NCBI GenBank assembly: GCA_030525525.1
Contig: JAUNEN010000004.1
Coordinates: 26,980-90,979 of the forward strand
DNA: 64,000 nucleotides
From: Erysipelotrichaceae bacterium
Lineage (GTDB): Bacteria; Bacillota_I; Bacilli_A; Erysipelotrichales; Erysipelotrichaceae
Reading direction: 5' to 3'
Shown: positions 24,805 to 33,212 of the stretch, piece by piece
Layout: each line of letters begins with the position of its first letter
Position numbering within the stretch: position 1 is the stretch's first letter
Program-made: the position numbers and the translations under genes
The notes under the pieces: model-generated
Database searches by the model: none
Told to the model about the DNA's origin: nothing
The model's input: only the letters and a program-made list of their open reading frames with translations

Positions 24805-25528
24805 CTTCTTTCCTCCCTTCCATAAATTCTTTGATTGCAGGTTTGTAAGATCTTGCAAGAGGGATCTCAACATCATCGTCCAGAACCATCCGGTTCTGGG
24901 AAAGATAGATATTTCTGATCTTCTTTTTGTTGACAAGGAAGCTTCTGTGGACTCGGATAAACATGTCATCAAGCTCTTCGTTTAATCTGTCCAATGTATC
25001 GCTGAAACCGTATTCTTCATCACCTGTATTCAGGAATACCTTCTTTTCCCTTGCCTCAAAATAAGCAATCTGATGATAGTAGAAACGGCTCTTTTCCCCT
25101 CTGCATTCAACGGTGAATGTATTTTCAGTTCCCTGCTGCAGGCGGTCTGCCATCTGTGAAACAGCTTCATCAAGCACAGACTGAATCTGGCTCATTGAAA
25201 GCGGTCTAAGCATCAATGATTCTGCGTGAATGGACGGTCTCATATAGACAAGCGGTGAGATTCTCGGTTCAGCGATCAGAATCATGTATGCATCCGGTGT
25301 GTTCTTACGCAGCTTGATGATAACTTCAATCGCGTTCTTCATCGTGATATCGAGACAGTACATATCAACCGGTGTTTCCGCCTCAAGCTGTTCATTGAGT
25401 TTTTCAATTGTGTTGCAGTAAATCCAGTCCCACTTTTCTTCGGTATAAATGGCTGCTTTGTCTCTTGCCACCCGATAAAGTGCGGAAGCTTCTTTTTCAC
25501 TGGTTTCCGATATCAGCATTACGATCAT
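24764..25528 (-). CDS. LytTR-family response regulator with degenerate receiver
   Basis: A 254-residue protein. Residues 1-125 are receiver-like: Asp in MYCLDITM could be the phospho-acceptor, but the acidic pair after the first strand is absent (MLISETSE) and the conserved Lys-Pro is LRPLS. Residues 135-240 are a LytTR DNA-binding domain (FYYHQIAYFEAREKKVFL, FIRVHRSFLVNKKKI, IPLARSYK). LytTR domains bind paired direct repeats about 21 bp apart, and three such sites occur in the window (20248, 22619, 46233). The start overlaps the essC stop by 4 nt. No sensor kinase gene lies nearby, so it may be controlled by protein contacts or by the Ser/Thr kinases (inference). Confidence 0.88.
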   Translation of the reverse strand: MIVMLISETSEKEASALYRVARDKAAIYTEEKWDWIYCNTIEKLNEQLEAETPVDMYCLDITMKNAIEVIIKLRKNTPDAYMILIAEPRISPLVYMRPSIHAESLMLRPLSMSQIQSVLDEAVSQMADRLQQGTENTFTVECRGEKSRFYYHQIAYFEAREKKVFLNTGDEEYGFSDTLDRLNEELDDMFIRVHRSFLVNKKKIRNIYLSQNRMVLDDDVEIPLARSYKPAIKEFMEGRKEDDRSKSQKLDSIL

Positions 25529-28500
25529 ACTTTCATCCTCACTAACGGTATGACAATCTGATTGCCGGCTGCCTCTTCATAATCATCAGAAATATATCCG
25601 ACACCCTTTTTCAGAGGTTTTGAAAGCTCTGCATAAGGGATGTTCTGGAAGTTGAAGATCTTCTGATTTGTCAGAGTTCCGCCGGTATAGACGCCCTTCT
25701 TCGCACTGACGAAGTTGTTGTATGCCTTATATGCCATTAGTCCTGCATGATCATCCTGATTTTCAGAGGCAAACATATAGATGTTGTGCAGGCTTCCCTT
25801 TTCGGAGATATTCTCAAAGAATCCGGACATGTTGCCGACTTCGATTTCGTGGTGATAGATCATTTCCATGAACTGCTTCATATCTGCGATAAAGATGAAG
25901 ATCTGTTTTTCCTTCATCATCTCTTCGGCAATTGAAAGCTCATCCAATCCCTTTTCAAGGAGTGAACGCTTGATCTTGTTTCTGCGTGCAAACTCAGGCA
26001 GCAGCTCACCGAAATACTTGTAAAGCGCTGCAGTGCTGTCAACATATCTGCCGCCTGCCGCTTCACAGATCGCTTTGAGCTCACCATAGCCTTCCGGTTT
26101 TTCAACAACGATAATCTCGCCTTTCTTCAGCATTGCGGCATGAATCAAAAGCTTGAGAACATTCGTCTTGCCTGTTCTCTTTCTGCCGAGAATAACGGAG
26201 CAGTAGTTATGACGCAGATCGAAGCTGCAGATCGATGCATCTTCTTTTCTGTATGCAAACGGCAGCATATTCCTGTCTGCAATCTGCTGCATATATCTTT
26301 CGTCCTGTTCGATGAGCTCAAGAGTCGGCTCAGCCGGGATTTCAGGAATCTTTCTTGCAGTCGGGCCATGCCATGCATCTGCCATTGTTTCCGAGATTTC
26401 CTTCAGCTTTTCACCGCGGTTGAAATCATCCGGTGCTTCAACCGGCAGAGCAGTCTGGAATTCAAGAACTCTGTCATTGACACTGGCAAGTCCGCGTCCG
26501 CGGATATTGGATTCAGGCAGAAGGTCAAGATGCGTAATATGGAGTGCATCCATATATTTGAACTTATCCTGCTGTTCCAGTGAAATTGCAGTCTTGATGT
26601 TGTCACCGATTCTTGTCGGGATTGCTGAAATTCCGAATCCCGAAGCAGATACAACCAGATAGATTCCGCGGGAAATGCCTTCACGGGCAATCTGCAGTAC
26701 CAGATCGTTATATCTGTCATCCGTCTTTTCACGGAAAGATTCAAAGTTATCAAGAGCCACCAGGATTGCCGGAAGAACTCTTCCGTTGGCCTGGATATAT
26801 TCTGTAAAGGAACCGCCTTTGAGAAGATTCTTTCTTTCTTCCATGATTGCTGTAATCATCGTAAAGAACTTATCGATTCTGTCTTCATTCTCATCGGTGA
26901 CAACACCGCCGACATGCGGTGCTTTTTCAAATGAAACAAGCTTATGTGAGCTGTAATCCAGAAGGTACATATTCAATACCTTCGGTGAGTACTTCATCAT
27001 GAGCCCATAGACAAGCGTCTGAATGAATGTACTCTTACCTGTCACAGCACCGCCCAGTACTGCCAGATGGCCGCTCTCGGTGATATTCACGTTCAAAGGA
27101 GCCTGAACCTGATTGTGCGGATCGTCATAAAGACCGACGGTGGCTTCAAGATCACCTGCCGGATCAAGCCATTGCCTGCCGTTGAAATATGAATTCGGTT
27201 CAACAAGTGTATTCCAGAGAATGGATTTGCCGAGTACCGGCAGCCAGAGCTGGGCACTCTTCTGATAATGCTGAGATTCGCTGATGACACGCAGATGTTC
27301 AATAACTGCCTCAAGTTCTGTTTTCTGACGGATTTTTGTATTCTTGCCTTCTGTATTTGCTACAGTCGGGAAGACATAGGCTTTGCCGTTTCTGTTAATC
27401 AGTGCAATATCATCAGATTCCTTGCGCTTGGAAGAATAGATTGCACCGCTGTAACCGGACTGGAAGAGCTCATAGATCTCATCATTGCCGACCTGCAGAT
27501 AGCATCTGCCTGCCTGAGTCAGGAAGGCAGCATCAGGCTTGTGAAGCATATCCATGGAGTCCTGTCTGTCCTGAACACGCAGACATAATCTGAATCTGGA
27601 GTTTGACCAGATGTTGTCATCGACTGTACCGCTTGGTTTCTGTGTGGAGAGGATCAGATGAACACCAAGGCTTCGACCGACCTGGGCAACAGAAATGAGT
27701 TCTGACATGAATTCAGGCTGTTCGCGTTTCAATTCTGCAAATTCATCGATGATAATGAACAGATGTGATACAGGAATATTGGTTTCATGATTCTTATAAA
27801 GCTGTGTATAGAGGTTGATGTTATTGACACCGTATTCAGCGAAAATACGCTGACGTCTCATGTTTTCAGATTTGATTGAAATCATCGCACGCTGAATCTG
27901 GTTGCCGGAAAGGTTGGAAATATGACCGGCAAGATGAGGCATATCTTCGAAGAGGTTCGCCATTCCGCCGCCCTTGAAGTCGATGATAAAGAACGAAACA
28001 TCCTCAGGAGAGAAGTTAACGGCAAGTGAAAGGATGTAAGTCTGCAGTGTTTCAGACTTACCGGAACCTGTCGTACCTGCAATCAGACCGTGAGGTCCGT
28101 GGAATTTTTCATGGATATCCAGATAGCAGTCCGCATTTCCTGCCTTACGGCCGATCAGAGCACGCATCGACTGGAATGTACGGTTTTTACGCCATCTGTC
28201 TGCGACATTCAGATCTCTGACATCGTTGACGTTGTACATTTCAAGGAATGAAAGACGATCCGGAATTTCGCTTGTTGTTTCAGTTTCACGGATTTTGATA
28301 TTTGCGAGGGTGACACCGTATCGTTCAATCTGTGACTCTCTGATGATATCCGGTACAAAATACTGATAGCCTGAAGCCTGCGTCATCGTGCTGTAAATGC
28401 ATCTTGCATGACCTGTATTCTGGACGATATATGTGCATTCATTCGGAAGCTGCGATACTTCTTCGACCATCAGAATTGTAGTGATGCCATATTCCGGCAA

Positions 28501-30192
28501 AGCGTTATAGATGTATCTCTGAATCATCTCTCCTTCAATCAGAGAAGGATCTGAAACAAAGATGACATAATGAGGCCTCGGAATCACCTTCTTCTGGCCG
28601 ATCTGTGAAGCTTCTTCCGCTCTGTTTCTGATGACATTTGTCAATTCAAAAAGTACATCTCTCCGTTCAATGCTGTTGCCGGCAAGGAAACGCGTTGAGT
28701 GGTTTTCAGACCATGTATGCGGGAACCATCTCATGCATTCCCATGCATTCAGATAATTTCTGTCAGATTCATCGAAGAGATAGACAAGCTTCACATCGGT
28801 ATAAGTATGAAATGCGGCAATCTGAGCGGTGAGTGTATGCATCATATCCAGTCCGCCGAATTTATGCGGACCGCCAACCAGACCGATCAGACGATGCTGC
28901 ATCAGATCAACGGTAACCGGTACATTCTGCAGCATTCTGAAGGAATTGGCGATTTCAGCAGGCTTATCGATCAATGAGTCATTGACCAAAGAGAATTTCT
29001 TCTGAGAAACAGTGACAGGCACCTGGAACGGCTGCTGACCGCTGCCGATTCTGACATTGAGGAAATCACTGTGAGTCATACTTCTGGTCCAAAGTTCGGA
29101 TGACTTGAAATTGAATCTCAATATATGTTCAATCGAAGGGTTGATCTGATTCAAGGCATTTGTGTTATGCATATACTGACTGCGGATTGCATTTGCCACT
29201 TCGATCAGGTAATTGGAATATGCATTGAATCTCTGCTTTTCATCTTCAACAATTTCTTTTTTCGAATAGCGCATATTAGCATACGCCCAGAAAGCACCGA
29301 TAATCGCTGAGCCGATTGCTGTAATCAATCCTGTCAACATAAAAGCCCCGCCCCTGGCAGCTAACAGCATACCCAGAGTCATCGGAATTGCCATAGAGAA
29401 AGCAGGTCCGATCACCATATATGTCGGTTTATCTTTCTGAACTTTCGGTGCAGGCGGATCTTCGATTTTAATTTCATTTGTATAAATAAAAGGAATTTTA
29501 CGCGGCGAGCGGTTAAAGTAAACAACCGTATCATCTTCAAACAGATCATCATGTTCCACAATTTCAGGAATTGAAATTTTCGTTAAAGAAGAAGAAACAC
29601 GCAATTTACCGCACGTACTGCCGACAAGCAATGTTGAGTCCATAAAAATGATATGCAGACCGAACATTTCAAGATGATCTCCGAATTTCAGCTCGCACTG
29701 CTTCGGCAGTCTGCGATGATTTTTGAAAATACCGTTTGAGCTTTGGTCAATCAAGGTCCAGCCTCTGCCGTTTTTTACAAGAGCTGCATGAAAACTGGAT
29801 ATCAATCTCATAAAGTCATATACGATTGTATTTTCGTCATTCTTTCCGACCGTAATTTTCGTATGTCTTGAAATATCATATTTTTCCAGGAGCTGAAATG
29901 ATCTTGTCTTCATTGCCACAAGCAGAAACAGACTGTCTCCGTGACCGGTATCAATGACAATCAGATCTTCTTCTTTCAGAATATGATTTACTTCATAGTT
30001 ATGCTGATATTTGATCGAATAATCGGGAGAATTATGAAGTATCCAGTTATCCGAGTTGTTTTCAAATTTTAATAAAAGTGAGTCATTCAGACTGTATTCG
30101 TATTTGTCGAGATAAACAGAAAAATCAGAGTTGAACACTCTGGGAAGCATGATCTCTTTACATGTTTTTTTGTTATAAACAATCAGCAGCAT
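25525..30192 (-). CDS. essC: T7SS secretion ATPase EssC (FHA-TM-FtsK/SpoIIIE x3)
   Basis: A 1,555-residue protein. There are two N-terminal FHA-like domains (about 1-100 and 105-200; the second has FMRLISSFHAALV and DQSSNGIFKN), then two TM helices at about 255-305. Three FtsK/SpoIIIE-type ATPase domains follow, with P-loops GTTGSGKSE (about residue 707), GGAVTGKST (about 1045) and GRKRTGKTN (about 1333). Domain 1 has the Walker B FIIIDEFAEL. This is the full EssC architecture: the motor that selects and moves WXG100-type substrates. All three P-loops keep the Lys. It is the centre of the operon 35075-22692. Its FHA domains connect it directly to the kinases in the window. Confidence 0.96.
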   Translation of the reverse strand: MLLIVYNKKTCKEIMLPRVFNSDFSVYLDKYEYSLNDSLLLKFENNSDNWILHNSPDYSIKYQHNYEVNHILKEEDLIVIDTGHGDSLFLLVAMKTRSFQLLEKYDISRHTKITVGKNDENTIVYDFMRLISSFHAALVKNGRGWTLIDQSSNGIFKNHRRLPKQCELKFGDHLEMFGLHIIFMDSTLLVGSTCGKLRVSSSLTKISIPEIVEHDDLFEDDTVVYFNRSPRKIPFIYTNEIKIEDPPAPKVQKDKPTYMVIGPAFSMAIPMTLGMLLAARGGAFMLTGLITAIGSAIIGAFWAYANMRYSKKEIVEDEKQRFNAYSNYLIEVANAIRSQYMHNTNALNQINPSIEHILRFNFKSSELWTRSMTHSDFLNVRIGSGQQPFQVPVTVSQKKFSLVNDSLIDKPAEIANSFRMLQNVPVTVDLMQHRLIGLVGGPHKFGGLDMMHTLTAQIAAFHTYTDVKLVYLFDESDRNYLNAWECMRWFPHTWSENHSTRFLAGNSIERRDVLFELTNVIRNRAEEASQIGQKKVIPRPHYVIFVSDPSLIEGEMIQRYIYNALPEYGITTILMVEEVSQLPNECTYIVQNTGHARCIYSTMTQASGYQYFVPDIIRESQIERYGVTLANIKIRETETTSEIPDRLSFLEMYNVNDVRDLNVADRWRKNRTFQSMRALIGRKAGNADCYLDIHEKFHGPHGLIAGTTGSGKSETLQTYILSLAVNFSPEDVSFFIIDFKGGGMANLFEDMPHLAGHISNLSGNQIQRAMISIKSENMRRQRIFAEYGVNNINLYTQLYKNHETNIPVSHLFIIIDEFAELKREQPEFMSELISVAQVGRSLGVHLILSTQKPSGTVDDNIWSNSRFRLCLRVQDRQDSMDMLHKPDAAFLTQAGRCYLQVGNDEIYELFQSGYSGAIYSSKRKESDDIALINRNGKAYVFPTVANTEGKNTKIRQKTELEAVIEHLRVISESQHYQKSAQLWLPVLGKSILWNTLVEPNSYFNGRQWLDPAGDLEATVGLYDDPHNQVQAPLNVNITESGHLAVLGGAVTGKSTFIQTLVYGLMMKYSPKVLNMYLLDYSSHKLVSFEKAPHVGGVVTDENEDRIDKFFTMITAIMEERKNLLKGGSFTEYIQANGRVLPAILVALDNFESFREKTDDRYNDLVLQIAREGISRGIYLVVSASGFGISAIPTRIGDNIKTAISLEQQDKFKYMDALHITHLDLLPESNIRGRGLASVNDRVLEFQTALPVEAPDDFNRGEKLKEISETMADAWHGPTARKIPEIPAEPTLELIEQDERYMQQIADRNMLPFAYRKEDASICSFDLRHNYCSVILGRKRTGKTNVLKLLIHAAMLKKGEIIVVEKPEGYGELKAICEAAGGRYVDSTAALYKYFGELLPEFARRNKIKRSLLEKGLDELSIAEEMMKEKQIFIFIADMKQFMEMIYHHEIEVGNMSGFFENISEKGSLHNIYMFASENQDDHAGLMAYKAYNNFVSAKKGVYTGGTLTNQKIFNFQNIPYAELSKPLKKGVGYISDDYEEAAGNQIVIPLVRMKV

Positions 30193-30196
30193 CGAA

Positions 30197-30715
30197 TCAG
30201 ATCCCCCTCATATCGAAATAGAACGGATTGACCGTAAACTGGACATCGCCGATCTGAATCACGTCTCCGTTTAAAAGAGCTGTCATATTCCACACTCTGT
30301 AAACCTTTCCGTTTCTGAGCAGAAATGTTCCGTTCAGTGAATTCATATCCTGCAGATACAGATTTCCGCGATTCAGAAGAATCCGGCAGTGAACGGATGA
30401 AACTTTTTCATAATTAACAACAACTTGATTCTTCTCATCTCTTCCAAAGCAGATTTCTTCAGAAGGATCGACTACAAACTCTTGTTTTCCGTGTTCATTC
30501 CAGGACAATTTGATCAGCAACTTTTTCTGTCCCGTTAACGCTCTGTTCTGTTCACCGGAAATCAGCTTGTTAAGATATTTTTCTTTTACAAGCCTTGCCG
30601 ATGCTTCATTTAGTCTTTTTGCTTTACGCTTGCTGCTGTTGCGGAAAATCAGATAGAATCCAAAAGCAACTACTGCAATGCCAGCCGTAAACCCCAGTAT
30701 GACTTCTACTCCCAT
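30197..30715 (-). CDS. Single-TM FHA domain protein
   Basis: A 172-residue protein with an N-terminal TM (3-23), a basic/coiled linker (25-65) and a cytosolic FHA domain (about 75-168; ICFGRDEKNQVVVNYEKVSSVHCRI, DMNSLNGTFLL). It sits 4 bp before essC, so the two are surely co-translated. It is one of three small TM-FHA proteins in this operon. They may be structural pThr readers around EssC. Confidence 0.9.
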   Translation of the reverse strand: MGVEVILGFTAGIAVVAFGFYLIFRNSSKRKAKRLNEASARLVKEKYLNKLISGEQNRALTGQKKLLIKLSWNEHGKQEFVVDPSEEICFGRDEKNQVVVNYEKVSSVHCRILLNRGNLYLQDMNSLNGTFLLRNGKVYRVWNMTALLNGDVIQIGDVQFTVNPFYFDMRGI

Positions 30716-30727
30716 AAGTACCTCAAT

Positions 30728-31225
30728 TTACTCTGTGTAGGTAGGTTCGGGACTGATCGACTGAACAATATAGTGATTACCAGCGATTGTTATATCATCC
30801 CCTCTTTTCAGAAAAACAGGCCTGTTTACGGAATAACCGTTATGCTGCGTCGGATTGGATAAAGAAAGATTGTTCAGAACAAGTCCTTCTCCGGTTACCA
30901 CTATTTCACATTGCTGCCTTGAAATTGCTGAATCAGTATCAAGAAACAAAACCCCCGTATATTCCTGATTGTCAACTCTTCTGCCGAGCAGCAGTCTTCT
31001 GCGGAAAATCTTTTTATAGCTGTGATTTGTCTGTTCATTTTGCAATACGACTGACCAGTATCCACCTATTGGTTCCAGTGGCAGATCAGTGTTTTTCTTT
31101 TTGATGCGAGCCGGATGCCTCGTAATGCTTCTGCGTGCTTCCGGCTTCAGTAACAGGACCGCAGCACACAGCGAAGGAACCGCTGCTGCGATTACAATGT
31201 AAATAATCTGTAATAAAATTTTCAT
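30728..31225 (-). CDS. Single-TM FHA-like domain protein
   Basis: A 165-residue protein. TM at 5-27, basic linker, then a beta-rich FHA-like domain (about 70-160; LLGRRVDNQEYTG, DSAISRQQCEIVV, SLSNPTQHNGY). The Ser-Arg-x-x-Cys replaces the usual SRxHA, and the Asn of the NG turn is less typical, so pThr binding may be weaker. It is placed 12 bp upstream of the neighbouring FHA gene. Confidence 0.85.
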   Translation of the reverse strand: MKILLQIIYIVIAAAVPSLCAAVLLLKPEARRSITRHPARIKKKNTDLPLEPIGGYWSVVLQNEQTNHSYKKIFRRRLLLGRRVDNQEYTGVLFLDTDSAISRQQCEIVVTGEGLVLNNLSLSNPTQHNGYSVNRPVFLKRGDDITIAGNHYIVQSISPEPTYTE

Positions 31226-31295
31226 GTTCGGTTCCTCCGCTCTTTTTTAAGTAAGCTAAAATCCATTAGGTTTTTGTACTGCGTCAGTTTATTGA

Positions 31296-32843
31296 TCAGT
31301 TCAGAGTTGTTGAGGTGTCTGATGCTGCAAGGCCCCAGACATTTCCGCCGTTAGCAATGCTCAGCTGACCGTGATCAATCTCAACGACACTCCAGACGTT
31401 TCCGGTGATACCGGTGTTGATCTGAATTGTCTGTACCGGCTGATCAGGCAGATAAACAGTGACAGTCGCACCGCTTCTGCTCATTGCACCGGAACCTGTA
31501 TAGTCAAGTACCAGGAATCTGAATTTTCCGTTCAGGTTATAGATTGTTGTTGTTTCAGGTCCATATCCTGAAGTGTTGTCAATATCAAGTTCTGCATTGC
31601 TGCCGGATTTCTGATTATAGAAACTTGTGAAGACATTTGTACCGTCATCAAGAGTACCGACAAGATAAGAGTCAAGGTCTCTCGGTGAAGAACTCCATGT
31701 CAGAACGATTCTTGCTTCACCTGTACCGACAGTTTTCGAAAGAATGATATCCTGGTTGTGAGTTCCTTCATATGCACCGATATAAACGGGCACGAATACT
31801 GTTGTATATCCATTGGCAACAACTTCGACCGTATATTCACCAGGTTCAACATTGAATTCATATTCACCATAGGCGCCTACATCGACTTCTTCAACTGCTT
31901 CACCGCTCTGATTGCTTCCTTCTCTGACAATCAGGTGTGCACCTGCAACACTCGCGTTTGTCTGTGCATCTTTGATGAAGCCGGTTGATGTTGCACGATT
32001 TACATTTGCTGCATTTTCTTCGTTTGCTTTCAGAGGTGCAAATTCATTCTGTGCACCGGCGGAAATAGTTCCGTTCGCATCAGACTGGATCATGACACGT
32101 ACATTCTTTTCTTCAAATACGACTGCCTTGTTCCATACAGGATGATCATCGATATGAAGATTTGTCAGATGCAGTGTTTCGAGTGTCTGATATGTGATGT
32201 AATCATTCACACCGAAAATCTGAAGCGCATTCGTAAATACGATGGATGTCGGAATTGCATTTGAGTTGACAACTGTTGCGCTGACAACATCAGGCTGTGA
32301 AGCTGTATTGGAGAATGTTACCTGAGCATCCAGACCTGTGAAAGTACATGTAACACTTCCGTCACGATTTCCCTGTTTATTGGCAAGTCCGTATCTTGAC
32401 AGATAGTCGGCATAGCTGTAGCTGCCCATGACTTCCATCGTTGCAGTATCAAGATAAGCTGTTTCGGCTGTTTTCATATCTGTAGGTTCTGATGTATCCT
32501 GCGGCAGCAGCATATTCAGCATGTATCTCAGTCTCGGGCTGTTTGTACGGGCAACACCTCTTCTCAAGAGATCGATTGCGTTGTCATTTTCGCTGCGTGT
32601 AATATAAACATTGGCAAGACCTGCATAAGCATCGACACTGTCAGGATCCTGTTCAATCGCATCCTGATAAGCAAGAATGGCATTTGAATAATCTCCGGAT
32701 TCAAGATACTTTTCTGCTGCAGAGATCTGTCTTGCATAGACATTTGCCGGAGCCAGCAGATAGGAGATGACAATCGCTGCTACAACTGCAATAATTGCGA
32801 AGCTTCCCCCGATCATGTAAGTCAGTGTTTTTTTGTTCTTCAT
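31296..32843 (-). CDS. Membrane-anchored extracellular TPR + carboxypeptidase-regulatory-like + DUF2135-like protein
   Basis: A 515-residue protein. A signal anchor covers 10-31, then TPR helices (37-105; YLESGDYSNAILAYQDAIEQDPDSVDAYAGLANVY). After an unknown beta domain there is a carboxypeptidase-regulatory-like Ig fold (about 290-370; GAYGEYEFNVEPGEYTVEVVANGY). The C-terminal domain (about 375-490; VLTWSSSPRDLDSYLVG, DIDNTSGYGPETTTI) resembles DUF2135/YfaP-type beta domains. It is outside the membrane and encoded within the essC operon. A peptidoglycan-side channel or scaffold component is a reasonable guess, since no EsaA/EssA is visible. Confidence 0.8.
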   Translation of the reverse strand: MKNKKTLTYMIGGSFAIIAVVAAIVISYLLAPANVYARQISAAEKYLESGDYSNAILAYQDAIEQDPDSVDAYAGLANVYITRSENDNAIDLLRRGVARTNSPRLRYMLNMLLPQDTSEPTDMKTAETAYLDTATMEVMGSYSYADYLSRYGLANKQGNRDGSVTCTFTGLDAQVTFSNTASQPDVVSATVVNSNAIPTSIVFTNALQIFGVNDYITYQTLETLHLTNLHIDDHPVWNKAVVFEEKNVRVMIQSDANGTISAGAQNEFAPLKANEENAANVNRATSTGFIKDAQTNASVAGAHLIVREGSNQSGEAVEEVDVGAYGEYEFNVEPGEYTVEVVANGYTTVFVPVYIGAYEGTHNQDIILSKTVGTGEARIVLTWSSSPRDLDSYLVGTLDDGTNVFTSFYNQKSGSNAELDIDNTSGYGPETTTIYNLNGKFRFLVLDYTGSGAMSRSGATVTVYLPDQPVQTIQINTGITGNVWSVVEIDHGQLSIANGGNVWGLAASDTSTTLN

Positions 32844-32860
32844 ATTATTTCCACCTCACC

Positions 32861-33091
32861 TCAGAACAATAAGATTCCTGTCTGAATCACCTCAAGCAGA
32901 AAGATTCCGAAAAGAAGAATCATGATCGCGATCAGATACTTTTCAAATCTCTCCATTCGCTTTGTTGACATGCCTGTTTTCTGCGGCGCAATAATGGTTG
33001 TCGGCTCATTGCTGAAAGGTATGAGCGGCATTCCGCATTTAGGACATATCGTTTCATTTCCGGCTTCATAATTACATCTCGGACATCTCAT
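32861..33091 (-). CDS. Small zinc-ribbon, single-TM protein
   Basis: A 76-residue protein. Zinc ribbon CPRCNYEAGNETICPKCG (residues 3-20), linker with EPTTIIAPQKTGMS (phosphosite-like TTII at 31-34) and a C-terminal TM (52-73). It is a tail-anchored mini version of the 825-residue protein. The ribosome site AAGGAGTAG overlaps the end of the 36-codon gene upstream. Confidence 0.78.
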   Translation of the reverse strand: MRCPRCNYEAGNETICPKCGMPLIPFSNEPTTIIAPQKTGMSTKRMERFEKYLIAIMILLFGIFLLEVIQTGILLF

Positions 33092-33095
33092 ACTT

Positions 33096-33206
33096 CTACT
33101 CCTTTAAAATGCTCTTCATTTTGTTTGAAAATATAATCTGGAAAACAATCAATGATAAGATGCCGGCAGCGATCAGAACAATTCCTAAAATCATCCACGT
33201 ATTCAT
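33096..33206 (-). CDS. 36-residue single-TM protein
   Basis: ATG at 33206 reads MNTWMILGIVLIAAGILSLI and ends KMKSILKE. One TM helix (about 5-27) with a basic tail. It starts 7 bp after the kinase stop (33213), and its final codons form the ribosome site of the next gene (AAGGAG-TAG). It is conserved in operon logic, not in any family I know. A small subunit or kinase-associated membrane peptide is a guess. Confidence 0.6.
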   Translation of the reverse strand: MNTWMILGIVLIAAGILSLIVFQIIFSNKMKSILKE

Positions 33207-33212
33207 AATTGC

